Shown: in pieces, positions 1-9,705 of the stretch
Position numbering within the stretch: position 1 is the stretch's first letter
Layout of the letters: each line of letters starts with the position of its first letter
NCBI GenBank assembly: GCA_043554545.1
Contig: CP121337.1
Span: forward strand, 1,178,001-1,242,000
Origin: UBA7330 sp043554545
GTDB lineage: Bacteria > Bacteroidota > Bacteroidia > Cytophagales > Cyclobacteriaceae
Length of the DNA: 64,000 bases
Direction of reading: 5' to 3'
The notes under the pieces: model-generated
The model's database searches: none
Told to the model about the DNA's origin: nothing
Seen by the model: the letters and a program-made list of their open reading frames with translations, nothing else
Program-made: the position numbers and the translations under genes

Positions 1-116
1 CCATTTGGTAAAGGTAGGGCGTAGGCCGGTTAGATGGTCGTAAACCCGGAGGAAGTATCTTGCTTGTTTTAATTAGGCTACGTTGATGACCTGCTGAGGA
101 TGAGTTCAAATGGCAA
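1..116. other. Left edge, nothing recognised
   Basis: The first 116 bases hold no start codon and frame that I can tie to a known protein. One minus-strand frame stays open across the stretch, but it has no recognisable motif and may be chance. A gene running in from the left cannot be excluded. Confidence 0.4.
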
Positions 117-494
117 TTAGCAATCGGTATGACCACCTTGCTTCCATAGATCAATGGTGTTTTTGATAAACGTTTCCAGTCCACTACCCATCAGGTTGTT
201 CGTTTTTTTGACTCGGATGCATCCTTTTCCCTGGCTAAAACCCTGGAGCAAATTTTGTGCATCGGGAACGGACTCAATATTTCCCACATAGAGACTGACA
301 TAGGCACTTTGTGCATTCAGGTGGAAAATGGTTTTTGTGCCGTTTCCATAAGACAGCATTTTGTATTCCATGCCTTCTTTGAGTGAAGGTCCTTGCTTTT
401 TTATCATTTTACGAATTGCTACCAGCTTTTCCTTTCTCCAGTCATTTTCCAGCTGTTCCAGGTATTCGGCGGGAGTGTCTGCTGTGTACTGCAT
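117..494 (-). CDS. DUF1801 (YdhG-like) domain protein
   Basis: A 125-residue soluble protein that looks like the DUF1801/YdhG family, small cytosolic proteins of unsettled function. Visible family features are an N-terminal helical part (YLEQLENDWRKEKLVAIRKM), a central segment where the family has its 'E-G-M-x-Y-x-M-L-S-Y' signature, and the 'HLNAQSAYVSLYVGN' strand region. The C-terminal part with G-C-I-R-V-K-K is also typical. There is no signal peptide or membrane segment. The start ATG at 494 is the only sensible one. It stands alone, and the 190 bases upstream hold no gene. The family call is fairly secure from the motif order; the biological role is unknown. Confidence 0.75.
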   Translation of the reverse strand: MQYTADTPAEYLEQLENDWRKEKLVAIRKMIKKQGPSLKEGMEYKMLSYGNGTKTIFHLNAQSAYVSLYVGNIESVPDAQNLLQGFSQGKGCIRVKKTNNLMGSGLETFIKNTIDLWKQGGHTDC

Positions 495-685
495 GGTTTG
501 TTATTTTTTCAATGCGTGAATTTTATACCAAACTTTTTCATCTAAGAGATAATTTCACGTAAATGATGTCTTCTACTTAAATGTAAATTAAGCTTTCTAC
601 TCGGTATAGATAAATTTGGCATTGAAAAAGCCTGGAATCCATTATCGAATTACATTGATAAGATCAGTAGCTGTTAAATACCTGC

Positions 686-3058
686 CTAAAAATTGACTAC
701 GATGCCGATAGATGGTAGAACGCTACCTTCTGCGTTGGTATCCACCCGAACCAACGTCTCAGGCTGAATAACTTCTCCCTGATTATCCCTGTTCAGGCCA
801 AACTGGGGTTCTGAGGGCTGCTGGAGTGCCAGGATATTTTGGATGTCGAGAAAAAGGTCGAGGCTGAAGTATCGGAAGCTCCATTTCTTATCTATACGTA
901 TGTCTAGCTGGTTAAAAGCCCCTAGTCTTACCGTTCCCAACCGATCGAAGTCCCGGATGACTGCTGGGTAATTATTCAAAGTAGCCGTTTGATCAATGGG
1001 TGCGTATGGAGCAGGGCCTAAATAACGAAATCGACTACTGGCTTCCCAGTTATTGCCAAATTTATAGCCACCCAATAAAGAGATGAGTAAGCCATTGTCC
1101 CAAACTGCGGGAACAAAGTTTTCAGTATCTGTGCCGGTAAATTCACTTTTGTAAAGCGTGAAAGAAGCAATCCCGTAAAATTTACCTGTGAACTTTTGCT
1201 GATACAATAGCTCAGCACCATAGGTTCTTCCTTCTCCGTCACTGGTGATAGGTTCACTTCCAAACACTTCAAATCCACCACCTTTGTTAGCCAGTGAGAT
1301 GCCATCGGAAATGGAAACCGGATAATCAGCGTATTTCTTATAAAACCCTTCAAGGGTAATCCTCGATGACTTGGTCAAAAGTTTTTCAAGTCCAAGCACG
1401 AAGTGGTCGCTTTGAATATAATTTGCGCTTTTGTTGATAAAATCTCCCATCGCATCCTGGAAACCCAGTGTGGTGTAGGGTAAGATTTTGTAGTAACGAC
1501 CAACTGAGCCGTTTACTGTCCAGTCACCTTCTGGTACTAACTTGTAGGTAAGCGCTACCCTTGGACTGATGGTGCGCCAAAATTCATTCCCACTGTCGGT
1601 AAAGCTGTTGCCATCGGTGCGTATCCCTCCGCTGATCCCCAATCTTTCTCCAAGAAAGGAGCTAGAAGCCTGCACGAATAATCCGTACCTGAAGAAATTT
1701 AGGTTGGAGTCAAAAATCCTGTTATTAACCAGGTCACTTGTCTCATTAGAGTAATTGGCATTGATTACAGAGGCACCATAGGTGGTTGTCCATTTACCAA
1801 GAAACTTAGTCAAACTGCTGCGTAGCCTTGTTTCCTGTTCTCTGGAGTCATTTTTAAAGTATAGTCCCGTCTGCGCAACATTGTCTCTATAGTTAAGGAA
1901 ACTGTTGGTGAGGCTGTTGGTACTTACCGTGGTATTGAGGAATCCGGAACCATCTTCAAATCGCTTTTTCCATCCCAGACCGATCGCATTGGTTCTTTGT
2001 TTGATGATCGGAATCTGGTCTTGTATGGCTTGCTGTTCGGCGTCATACTCTTCGATGGCATTGACTGCAAAGTCATCAATAGAGCCAAGTCCGGTTACAT
2101 AGATTTCGTTGTACTGGTTGATTTTGTGGTTGATCTTGAACTGATAGTCCCAGTAATCCGGTAGGAATGGCAATCCGATGACGCTGAAAAGTAGCTGCAG
2201 GTAAGAACGCCGAACAGAAGCAATATAGGTCGTATTGGATTCCTCCTGATCTTTTTTGAACAGCGGACCCTCTGCGGTAAGTGCGGCTTCGCTGGAGCTG
2301 AGCCTAAAATTTCCTACAAATTCCCGGGAGTTGCCATTGCGTTGATCAAACTGAAGTACACCGGACAACACATTGTCGTATTGTGCGCCGAAAGCACTGG
2401 CAGAAAGAGTCACCCCTTCGAAAAAGGATACATTGAGCAGTCCGACCGGGCCGCCGGCACTTCCCTGAGTAGAAAAATGGTTGATATTGGGAATTTCTAT
2501 ACCATCCAGGTAATATACATTTTCATTAGGCGCTCCACCCCTGATGATCACATCATTTCTAAAGCCACCGACTGATCCCGAAACACCGGGTAAGGACTGC
2601 ACCACCTTGGCGATATCATTGTTACCACCAGGATAAGCAGCAATCTCTTCCTGGCTCAGCTTTTGGATGGACAGGGGCGTGCTTTCCAGTTTTACAAAAG
2701 GGTTGGGCATCACCACGATTTCTCCCAACTGCTCCACATCTTCTGATAACTCGAAATTTACATTGGTATTTCCTTCCGATCTTATTACGATATTATATTT
2801 CGTCAGCTCCGTATAGCCTACGAAAGAAGCTTTAAGGTTGTATGTTTTGACAGGGATGTTAGTGATCTGATAGCTACCATTGATATCGGTGGAGGAACCC
2901 AGCGTAGTCCCCTCAAAGACGACAGTGGCTCCAATCAGCGGCTCACCGGTTCGGGCATCTGTTACCTGGCCCGAAAGTGTTCCGGTATTCTGCGCATGTA
3001 TTGATCCCGCAAATACCAGTAGGCATATGAGTGAGAGAAATACTCCTGATTTTGTCAT
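686..3058 (-). CDS. TonB-dependent outer-membrane receptor with carboxypeptidase-regulatory-like domain
   Basis: An outer-membrane active-transport receptor of about 790 residues. It starts with a signal peptide (MTKSGVFLSLICLLVFAGSIHAQ). A CarboxypepD_reg-like beta-sandwich follows (LSGQVTDARTGEPLIGATV, to about residue 110). Next is the plug domain (SLPGVSGSVGG, DVIIRGGAPNENVYYLDGIEIP), then a long beta-barrel ending in aromatic-rich strands and a terminal F (SIGIVVNF). An upstream TTG could lengthen it by nine residues, but ATG at 3058 gives the normal signal peptide. It has no SusD-like or DUF4249 partner beside it and no sigma/FecR pair, so the substrate cannot be inferred. Such orphan receptors commonly take up iron chelates or small organics. 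The class is very sure; the ligand is unknown. Confidence 0.93.
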   Translation of the reverse strand: MTKSGVFLSLICLLVFAGSIHAQNTGTLSGQVTDARTGEPLIGATVVFEGTTLGSSTDINGSYQITNIPVKTYNLKASFVGYTELTKYNIVIRSEGNTNVNFELSEDVEQLGEIVVMPNPFVKLESTPLSIQKLSQEEIAAYPGGNNDIAKVVQSLPGVSGSVGGFRNDVIIRGGAPNENVYYLDGIEIPNINHFSTQGSAGGPVGLLNVSFFEGVTLSASAFGAQYDNVLSGVLQFDQRNGNSREFVGNFRLSSSEAALTAEGPLFKKDQEESNTTYIASVRRSYLQLLFSVIGLPFLPDYWDYQFKINHKINQYNEIYVTGLGSIDDFAVNAIEEYDAEQQAIQDQIPIIKQRTNAIGLGWKKRFEDGSGFLNTTVSTNSLTNSFLNYRDNVAQTGLYFKNDSREQETRLRSSLTKFLGKWTTTYGASVINANYSNETSDLVNNRIFDSNLNFFRYGLFVQASSSFLGERLGISGGIRTDGNSFTDSGNEFWRTISPRVALTYKLVPEGDWTVNGSVGRYYKILPYTTLGFQDAMGDFINKSANYIQSDHFVLGLEKLLTKSSRITLEGFYKKYADYPVSISDGISLANKGGGFEVFGSEPITSDGEGRTYGAELLYQQKFTGKFYGIASFTLYKSEFTGTDTENFVPAVWDNGLLISLLGGYKFGNNWEASSRFRYLGPAPYAPIDQTATLNNYPAVIRDFDRLGTVRLGAFNQLDIRIDKKWSFRYFSLDLFLDIQNILALQQPSEPQFGLNRDNQGEVIQPETLVRVDTNAEGSVLPSIGIVVNF

Positions 3059-3165
3059 GATTTTACCAATATGGAAATACAACAAATAAGGAATGAATTA
3101 GTTTGAGGTCAATCCTGAGTTATTATGAAAGATAAATTCCTATCAAATCTCCGAGCTAAGGATGA

Positions 3166-3969
3166 TCAACGAATCTTGTCCGCATCCATGGCCTTTCCTA
3201 CCATCTTTTCGTTCATACTCGATTGCATTTTCAGTGGCATATGCTTAGCCATCCAGGCCATCATCTTATTCTTTCCTCCGGGTACAGTTACCACCCTTTT
3301 ACCTAACCCATTGATTCCTGCTTCCGCAACGATGGAAGGGTCCATGGCTGTCATCGGGGTCTTTGCCCAGTCGACTCCATTATCGGCGATCATCGGGGTG
3401 TTGGTTAGTCCGGGGGATAATACGGTCACATCAACGCCTTTAGGTTTTAGTTCGCCATACAGCGAGGCGCCAAGTGCCAGTACATATGCCTTGGTTCCTG
3501 CATAATTCGCAAAATAAGGGTTAGGCATGTGGCCGGAAAGACTTGCAATCAAAAGAATTCCACCTTTTTTTCTAAGCACCATGCCCTGACTAAAATGATG
3601 AGTAAGTGCCAGGGTGGCCATGACATTGATCTGAACTACTTGTCGTTCTTTCTCCATGGATGTCTTTTCAAAAGCACCATTTACTTCCATTCCTGCAGCG
3701 ATAACCAGAAGACTGATTTCTTTATCCACCGCGGTGACCTTGTCTACATCTGCCTCTTTGGTGAGGTCAGCAACCATGATTTTCGTTTCAATGCCGTATC
3801 GTTCCACGAGTGAAGTTGCGTGCGCTTTCAGTTCTTTTTCCCGTCTTGCTACTAAAACAATGTTGATCCCTTTGGCGGCAATCTGGCTGGTCATCTCCGC
3901 TCCGATACCAGAGGTAGCGCCAGTGATAAGCGCCCAGTTACCATATTTGTTGCTAAAATTATCTTTCAT
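3166..3969 (-). CDS. Short-chain dehydrogenase/reductase (SDR)
   Basis: A 267-residue classical SDR, an NAD(P)-dependent oxidoreductase of the cytosol. The Rossmann glycine motif is near the N-terminus (TGATSGIGAEMT, residues about 17-28). The arginine pair after the second strand (VARREKE) suggests NADP(H) preference. The N-A-G motif is replaced by A-A-G (VIAAGMEVNG). The catalytic Ser (LIASLSG) and Tyr-x-x-x-Lys (YAGTKAY) are present. The length is normal. Sequence flavour is that of the 'short-chain dehydrogenase/YqjQ-DltE-like' group, whose substrates are mostly unknown. It lies downstream of an AraC regulator in the same orientation (about 150 bases between), so it may be its target, but that is inference. 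Confidence 0.88.
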   Translation of the reverse strand: MKDNFSNKYGNWALITGATSGIGAEMTSQIAAKGINIVLVARREKELKAHATSLVERYGIETKIMVADLTKEADVDKVTAVDKEISLLVIAAGMEVNGAFEKTSMEKERQVVQINVMATLALTHHFSQGMVLRKKGGILLIASLSGHMPNPYFANYAGTKAYVLALGASLYGELKPKGVDVTVLSPGLTNTPMIADNGVDWAKTPMTAMDPSIVAEAGINGLGKRVVTVPGGKNKMMAWMAKHMPLKMQSSMNEKMVGKAMDADKIR

Positions 3970-4120
3970 GATTGGCTTGAATTAAGTTGTATAAGAGTCA
4001 ATGATTGATCCAGATCCCGTATGGCTGAGTAAGCTTTGGGATATGACCTTTCATGCTACTAATATTTTGATTTTAGATGCTAACAAAATTGTAGATTTCG
4101 TCAGTCAGTCATTTTACATT

Positions 4121-4978
4121 TTAGTCCAAAGACTTATCAGTTTGGCTCAAGCGATATGCAGTAGGAGGTTTTCCTGTATGCTCTTTAAAGGCTCTGTTGA
4201 AGGTAGTCAACGAATCATAACCCAGGTCATAGGCTATATCTGAGATGCGAAGGTCCGGGTCTTGTAGCAGGTCAATGGCTTTATCGATCTTCTGCTTGGT
4301 GATATACCTGGCAGGACTCTCCTTGTAGATCTCCTGGAATTTTCGTTTGAAAGAAGACAGGCTCATGTGACACAAAGCAGCCAATTGATCCAGATTCAAA
4401 TCACTGAAAAGGTTATGCTGGATGACCGCTTCAAATCGCGCAAAATTGGGTTTGAACATGGAAGAAAGGAAGTCAAGTTCAGAAGGTGCTTTTATTGTTT
4501 TAGTCATGAGAATGATGAATTCTCTCAGCTTGTTTTTGATGAGGTGTTTATCCGCTAACTCCGGGTGGTCCAACAGGATGGAGATGCTTTCTTTATAGTG
4601 TTCCAAAAGCTGGTTTATCTGTACCTGCTTCATGTTGTAGCTGACTTCGTGTCTTGAATTTTTGATATCAAAGTCAAATAAATCCTGCGTCAAATCCGGG
4701 TAAAGCATGATGCCAATAACAGATACATTGTCAGCCTCGTCAGGTGTTTTTTTAGTCGTCTCATAAAAGTAGTTCGTGCATTTTGCTAAAAGCGCGGTTT
4801 CTTTATTGAGCAGTATCCGTTCCGTCTGACTCCTGATCTGAAATTCACCTTCATTGACAAAGACAAAGCAGGCCTCATTTTCGATATACACTTTTGGTAA
4901 GCGGTTGAAAGAGGTGACCTGTAGCTTTTGGAAAACTACTTTTCCTTTGTATGAGATTGTTTTTGAGGCGTCTTCCAA
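4121..4978 (-). CDS. AraC family transcriptional regulator
   Basis: A 285-residue DNA-binding regulator. The N-terminal half looks like a cupin-type sensor (ACFVFVNEGEFQIRS, then ETALLAKCTNYFYE). The C-terminal 100 residues form the two HTH motifs of AraC: LAALCHMSLSSFKRKFQEIY and ISDIAYDLGYDSLTTFNRAF, followed by the K-P-P-T-A-Y-R tail. No ATG lies at the N-terminus: the only start that gives a full-length protein is TTG at 4978, just after an in-frame stop. It sits upstream of and parallel to the SDR gene at 3166-3969, which may be regulated by it. The inducer is unknown. Confidence 0.9.
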   Translation of the reverse strand: MEDASKTISYKGKVVFQKLQVTSFNRLPKVYIENEACFVFVNEGEFQIRSQTERILLNKETALLAKCTNYFYETTKKTPDEADNVSVIGIMLYPDLTQDLFDFDIKNSRHEVSYNMKQVQINQLLEHYKESISILLDHPELADKHLIKNKLREFIILMTKTIKAPSELDFLSSMFKPNFARFEAVIQHNLFSDLNLDQLAALCHMSLSSFKRKFQEIYKESPARYITKQKIDKAIDLLQDPDLRISDIAYDLGYDSLTTFNRAFKEHTGKPPTAYRLSQTDKSLD

Positions 4979-5034
4979 GGTCTTTGATCAATAATTACCG
5001 CTGTAAGTATACCTATTCATTTGGGATAGCCTTC

Positions 5035-5283
5035 TTATTTTTTTGTCACTTTATACAATTGCCCTTGCTGATCATAAGTTGTCCATTCACCTGTTGGTTC
5101 CCCATTGGTAAAATAGCCTGAGCGCTTGATACTTCCATCTAGGCGATACCATTCCCAATATCCTTCTGCCAGGTCGTTGACGATTTTTCCTTTTGACCAG
5201 ATCGTTTTACCGTTCGCATGGTACTTAATCGTAACCCCATCTGTTAACTCGGTATTTTTGTGATTTTTTGATTCTTTGGTCAT
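5035..5283 (-). CDS. Small MORN/YwqK-like repeat protein
   Basis: About 82 residues when started at the ATG at 5283; the frame stays open upstream to 5358 but that extension has no conserved look. The protein is built of repeated short beta units of the form 'G-x-W-x-x-Y-x-x-x-G-x-x-x-x-x-G-x-F-x-x-G' (IKYHANGKTIWSKGKI, GYWEWYRLDGSIKRSGYF, GEWTTYDQQGQLYK), as in MORN-variant and YwqK antitoxin-like proteins. There is no signal peptide. In Bacteroidetes these small proteins are widespread and not characterised. A perfect inverted repeat lies 80 bases upstream (5365-5388). I do not infer a toxin partner, because none is adjacent. Confidence 0.65.
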   Translation of the reverse strand: MTKESKNHKNTELTDGVTIKYHANGKTIWSKGKIVNDLAEGYWEWYRLDGSIKRSGYFTNGEPTGEWTTYDQQGQLYKVTKK

Positions 5284-5364
5284 GATAATCAGCTCATTGA
5301 ACAGGTGCTGGATTTGTAATAAACAGTATACGTTTAGCCAGGTGATTTCCTCCAACAAGTTACC

Positions 5365-5388
5365 TCAATTGTTGTAATTGACAATTGA
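5365..5388. promoter_or_regulatory. Operator-like inverted repeat
   Basis: Perfect 8-bp dyad (TCAATTGT, 8-base spacer, ACAATTGA) in the divergent intergenic region between the MORN-like gene (minus strand) and the large lipoprotein gene (plus strand). Its AT-rich arms and short spacer are more like a protein-binding site than a terminator. Function is inference. Confidence 0.35.
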
Positions 5389-5541
5389 AAATATCAGCGA
5401 TACGCTTAACCTGATTCAAGCTACAATCTTCCAAACGATAAATCAGTTCATCATATTTGCTAAATATTTGGTAATAATTATTTAAATGGCAAAAAACTTA
5501 ACCCGTCCTCATAAAACTATTCGCAGTAGTTAGATTTTAAA

Positions 5542-8424
5542 ATGTTTTTATTAAAATTAAACATGAAATATTTACCGCTCTGTTCAATATTTGCTTTCTT
5601 ATTATTCTCGTGTGGTACTTCCAGTCAAAAGGAAGCAGTAATGGTCCCACCGCCACAAGTACAAGAAATCCCCGGAGTTGAATTGGAAACGATGCTTGTG
5701 ACAAAAATGAGTTCCAATAATTACCCACAGGACAGGGTCAGTTATATCGCTGATCCGGTCAAGATATTTCATGTATACAATAAATTCAGTAACATGCCTC
5801 AGGGTACTCATCAGTATGAATATGCCCTTTGGCCAAAAGGGAGCTCTTATACTTTTAAGCCCAGGTTCAGTCTGGAGTCAGCTGGCAGTGAAATACCCAT
5901 TTATGATTTTTTAACTGGTTTTTTTGAGGTGAATATTCATGGCACTAACACTCAAAATGTTTGGTCAACCATCAAAACCTGGGAGGCAGTAATTAATAAT
6001 GGGCATGGAGAATATTTCTGTGATGTCTATCTCAATGGAAATTTGATTAATCGGATTGAGGTGCCGATCTATTCAAATGACCAGGTAGATTCTTTAGGAA
6101 TTACCAGGTATTGGTTAAATGATGAGTATTTTAATAGCATTTCTATAGGCCCGGAACTAAATAAATTGGACAGATGGAGATCTGTGGGCTTAAAATACCT
6201 GGAGGGAGAGGTGGTATCTGTAATTACCCCTGCTGACTATAAAGGGTTTAAACGTTTTTTCGCTGTCTATAAACTTCCAAATGCGAGAGAGGAGTATTCC
6301 CTGGTGGAGGTGAAAAAACAGAAAAATATCGAAATACGAAGAATTAAAACTTCAGATATTAACGAAGTGAAATTCCACATGAAGCAATCGGGTGATGAGG
6401 TGTATTTTTTCAATTACGCCAACAACTATAATACGAAGTATAACCTTGAAAATGGTTCTTCAGGTCCTGCCAGTGCGCCAGCGGATGTTACTGTTCCGGA
6501 AAAAGGGGTATTTCCATCCGGTAAAGATGGTTTGTCTATCCTAAAATCCTGTGAGCAAGGGGGTGTGTTTTTAGTTGAAAAGGGTAAGCAAACCAAATTG
6601 GTTGATTGGTCGTGTGACCAGGATTTAGGTTGGGCAGGATGGAGTAGCGATGGTTCCAGGGTGTATTTTGATGCTGATGGAGCTTTTTCCTATGATGTTT
6701 CCTCAGGTCTGGTTACGCAATTGTTTTATGACCCTCATGTCGGAGATGTCAACGTCTTTGATTTTGATAGTCAGGACATGATCATGTTCACGAATGGCAC
6801 TCGAATAGTCAATCTAGGAAGTAATTTGGCCTCAGTCAATGGTGTGGGTTATTTGTCAGTTGAGTTTAATTATGATCACTTTTATCAATCAGATTTCACC
6901 CGGTTGGAAGCAAAACCAGATACCCTGAAAGTAGCTTTTGATAATCAGGACCCCCTATTATCTGTGAATACAGGAGAAGATATGATGTCTTTCACTACGG
7001 AAATAAAGCAAGTGGGCAAAATCTCTTCCGGAATATACAATGACTATGATTTGTATCGAATGGACCTGCGTGATGACTCAGAATGCAAGGGATGTGAGTC
7101 CGGTATATATACCAGTGATTTCATGGTGTATTTTTTAAATAATGCCGATACGCTGGTGTTCCTGGAATCATACATTGACAGGGAAATGCCTTTTGGAAAA
7201 GATTTCTTCAAAGGAAATAAAATTAATATCAGGGATGCAGGATACGCGCTCAATAGCTTTAAACTATTTAAACAGGCCAAAGTAGTACAGGTATTACCCA
7301 ATACGGTCATAGATAGATTGCTGAGTCCTGATCAGCTATTTGTAAATGATCAGCCATTGCGTTTAAATGCAAAGAAATTACAGTATTATGGAGACATCAA
7401 TGAAAATTTTAAATCCATTGGTGTATCGAATTATGGTGATCAGGTTATGGTATTGAATGAGGAGGATGGCTCGTTTAGTGTGTTCCACCCAGATGGATCA
7501 TGGTCTATCTATACTTATGATTTTAGTGGAAAGCCCACATCTACCGAATCCATAGATTTTGATAATTATGTACAATATACAGACAGGTATTGCAATGATT
7601 CTCCAATTGATTTGTCTAACGTGGTTAAATTAGATAAGCAGTTACTCAGTGCTATTGGCACCTATTCTGGCCGAGACATCTATGCATTGAACAATGAGGA
7701 TGTCATGCAAGCGAAATACCAGGTCTACAAGGAAAGGCTGGAAGAATATAAAGAAATGCCTGGTGTGGATTTTAAGTCTTACGAGGATTTCAAGGTGAGT
7801 ATGCCTTTCTTCTTTTGGGAAGATTACCTGGGTCGCTTTGTACAATTTACCCGCAAGGATTACCTGACACCGGTTGCCTGTGAGCCTATCTTGTATGTAT
7901 ATCCAGAGGAGTCAATGGATGTAGAAATTGCCGTGGATTCAAAAGTAAAACTGATTGCTTCCTACCCCAGTCACAAGGATGGCTGGTATGTAAAGGCAGA
8001 GTCAAATGGTAACCTGGTCGATTATAAGAGTCAGGTAAAGGAGCATCGACTGTTCTGGGAAGGGGTCTCTGATTTTCTACCACCCTTGAAAACAGGATTT
8101 GTAAAACACCGCAGTGAGATCTCGCATTTTCTGGATGAGAAATTAACCTATTTAGGCCTCAATGAAATCGAGATAGCAGAGTTTAAAGAGGCCTGGTTAG
8201 CGGACCTTCAGGAAAAATCGTATTGTTTTATCACCTTCTATGATCAAAAATACATCGATCAATATGCGCCGATAGATATTCAGCCTGTACCTGATCAGTT
8301 CATTCGGGTTTTAATGGATTTTAAACCGCTTGAAGCACCTGTTCAGGTTACAGAACCCGTACTAGCAAAGGCTCCCGAGCGACAGGGTTACGTGGTCGTA
8401 GAATGGGGTGGTCTTAAGCGATAA
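5542..8424 (+). CDS. Large lipoprotein of unknown function
   Basis: A 960-residue secreted lipoprotein (953 residues if the ATG at 5563 is used). The hydrophobic signal ends in a lipobox (FAFLLFSC), so the mature protein is anchored by an acylated Cys, probably facing the periplasm or surface. The middle has WD/TolB-like strand patterns (LGWAGWSSDGSRVYFDADGAF, then YDVSSGLVTQLFYDP), which suggests a propeller-like fold. Near residue 785 there is a distinctive block, CEPILYVYPE, followed by TYP-like and G-W segments (LIASYPSHKDGWYVKAE) and RLFWEGVSD. I recognise this as a recurring block in otherwise uncharacterised bacterial secreted proteins. A second lipoprotein gene follows after 12 bases, so the two probably form one operon. 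No enzymatic motif is visible. Confidence 0.7.
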   Translation: MFLLKLNMKYLPLCSIFAFLLFSCGTSSQKEAVMVPPPQVQEIPGVELETMLVTKMSSNNYPQDRVSYIADPVKIFHVYNKFSNMPQGTHQYEYALWPKGSSYTFKPRFSLESAGSEIPIYDFLTGFFEVNIHGTNTQNVWSTIKTWEAVINNGHGEYFCDVYLNGNLINRIEVPIYSNDQVDSLGITRYWLNDEYFNSISIGPELNKLDRWRSVGLKYLEGEVVSVITPADYKGFKRFFAVYKLPNAREEYSLVEVKKQKNIEIRRIKTSDINEVKFHMKQSGDEVYFFNYANNYNTKYNLENGSSGPASAPADVTVPEKGVFPSGKDGLSILKSCEQGGVFLVEKGKQTKLVDWSCDQDLGWAGWSSDGSRVYFDADGAFSYDVSSGLVTQLFYDPHVGDVNVFDFDSQDMIMFTNGTRIVNLGSNLASVNGVGYLSVEFNYDHFYQSDFTRLEAKPDTLKVAFDNQDPLLSVNTGEDMMSFTTEIKQVGKISSGIYNDYDLYRMDLRDDSECKGCESGIYTSDFMVYFLNNADTLVFLESYIDREMPFGKDFFKGNKINIRDAGYALNSFKLFKQAKVVQVLPNTVIDRLLSPDQLFVNDQPLRLNAKKLQYYGDINENFKSIGVSNYGDQVMVLNEEDGSFSVFHPDGSWSIYTYDFSGKPTSTESIDFDNYVQYTDRYCNDSPIDLSNVVKLDKQLLSAIGTYSGRDIYALNNEDVMQAKYQVYKERLEEYKEMPGVDFKSYEDFKVSMPFFFWEDYLGRFVQFTRKDYLTPVACEPILYVYPEESMDVEIAVDSKVKLIASYPSHKDGWYVKAESNGNLVDYKSQVKEHRLFWEGVSDFLPPLKTGFVKHRSEISHFLDEKLTYLGLNEIEIAEFKEAWLADLQEKSYCFITFYDQKYIDQYAPIDIQPVPDQFIRVLMDFKPLEAPVQVTEPVLAKAPERQGYVVVEWGGLKR

Positions 8425-8436
8425 TTATTTATAGTT

Positions 8437-9558
8437 ATGAAGATGTATCAAATATTTTTTGGAGTGTTAATGATGGGCATATTTGCCTGTAGTAATCAAT
8501 CAGGCAGGCAGGAAGGACAGTTAGGGCAGGTAGAGGAAGTGGAAGAAATTGCTGAGGAAGAAGCAGAAATGGAAATGAGTGCGGATTCTGAACTAATGCC
8601 AGAAGACAAAACTCCCTATCAGCGTGAAGTAGAAAAGTTTGGAAATGCAGCAGACTTCCCAAAATTTATTGCCTATGAACGTACCAATGAAGTAGTCAAT
8701 CGCGACCCACCAATTTTTGAGCGAATACTTAAGGATTATGGTGATTATTTTCTGACGGAGTTTGTACAAAAGGCAGTGAGGGAAGATCAGAATGAAAACG
8801 TATATTTCATCACTTTCAACAAGACTGGAAAACAAATAGACCTTGAACAGGTAAAATCATTGAGTAATAACTCGCGGGCCTGGGATGAATTCATCACAGA
8901 CCGGGACATACGTGTTAAAACCGCATTTAGACCGATATTAGATGATGGATCGCTAAGTGGAGATACTTTCATCAATTATCAACACCTGTCCATCGAGGAT
9001 GATGGAAGTATTTCCAGAATTTTCTGTCAGGTGGTCGATGGAAAATATTTGAGTGTCCTTGAATCTTATGCCGTAACTCCCGATGAACTTATTACTGTTC
9101 AGGAGGAAGGTACTACAATCGAGAAGCAAATAACTAAACTTGACCTCAGCAATGGATACCTGGAGGCAAATAATGGACGAGTAAAAATGGCCGTATTCAG
9201 TAAAAGTAATGGGTATAACATTAGTTTGTTACAGAGGTCAGAATTTGACATGTGCTGTGATTATTATGAAATGCACGCTGTGAAATTTTGGGAAAATGAG
9301 TTGTGTGAATTTGAAGATATAACAGCCAAGGTTATTCCAAAGATTGATACCAGTGCCTTTTTTCAAAGCCCGTCAACCTATGATTCATTGAAAGATCTTC
9401 TTTCTCTGAATTATCAGATTCCCCAGTTTGGAACATCGCTGAAAATCATCCCGGAATTTTGTTCCTGTGGGCTAGAAGATAGAGGGATTTCGGAACCTCC
9501 CGCAATGAATACCCTAACCTTGAAATGGAACAAAGAAGCAGGCGTTTTTGAGTGGTAA
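8437..9558 (+). CDS. Lipoprotein of unknown function
   Basis: A 373-residue lipoprotein with a short signal sequence ending in a lipobox (GIFACS). A strongly acidic low-complexity linker follows (QVEEVEEIAEEEAEMEMSA, residues about 26-46). The rest is a mixed alpha/beta domain without a motif I recognise. It contains several Cys residues (DMCCDYYEMH and FCSCGLED) that could form disulfides or bind metal. It is 12 bases behind the large lipoprotein gene and clearly co-transcribed with it, so the two products may act together at the envelope. Convergent with the cyclase gene downstream. Function unknown. Confidence 0.65.
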   Translation: MKMYQIFFGVLMMGIFACSNQSGRQEGQLGQVEEVEEIAEEEAEMEMSADSELMPEDKTPYQREVEKFGNAADFPKFIAYERTNEVVNRDPPIFERILKDYGDYFLTEFVQKAVREDQNENVYFITFNKTGKQIDLEQVKSLSNNSRAWDEFITDRDIRVKTAFRPILDDGSLSGDTFINYQHLSIEDDGSISRIFCQVVDGKYLSVLESYAVTPDELITVQEEGTTIEKQITKLDLSNGYLEANNGRVKMAVFSKSNGYNISLLQRSEFDMCCDYYEMHAVKFWENELCEFEDITAKVIPKIDTSAFFQSPSTYDSLKDLLSLNYQIPQFGTSLKIIPEFCSCGLEDRGISEPPAMNTLTLKWNKEAGVFEW

Positions 9559-9705
9559 GGTGATTTTCATTTGCATGTTCCCTGAAATCTGGGTTTAGAG
9601 CCCATCAGCCTAAGATTGCTTCACCGTAGTAATCCAGTATAATATCATCGGTAATTGCAATCCAGATCAGCGGTTTTCAGAAGAAAGGATAAGCCTATTG
9701 TTTAT

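Noticed and set aside
602..622. TAAATTTG on the plus strand near 610
   Set aside because: No plus-strand gene follows within a plausible distance, so it is probably a chance match.
5602..5811. Minus-strand frames inside the large lipoprotein gene
   Set aside because: Antisense shadow frames with no homology-like motifs; the plus-strand frame is the real gene.
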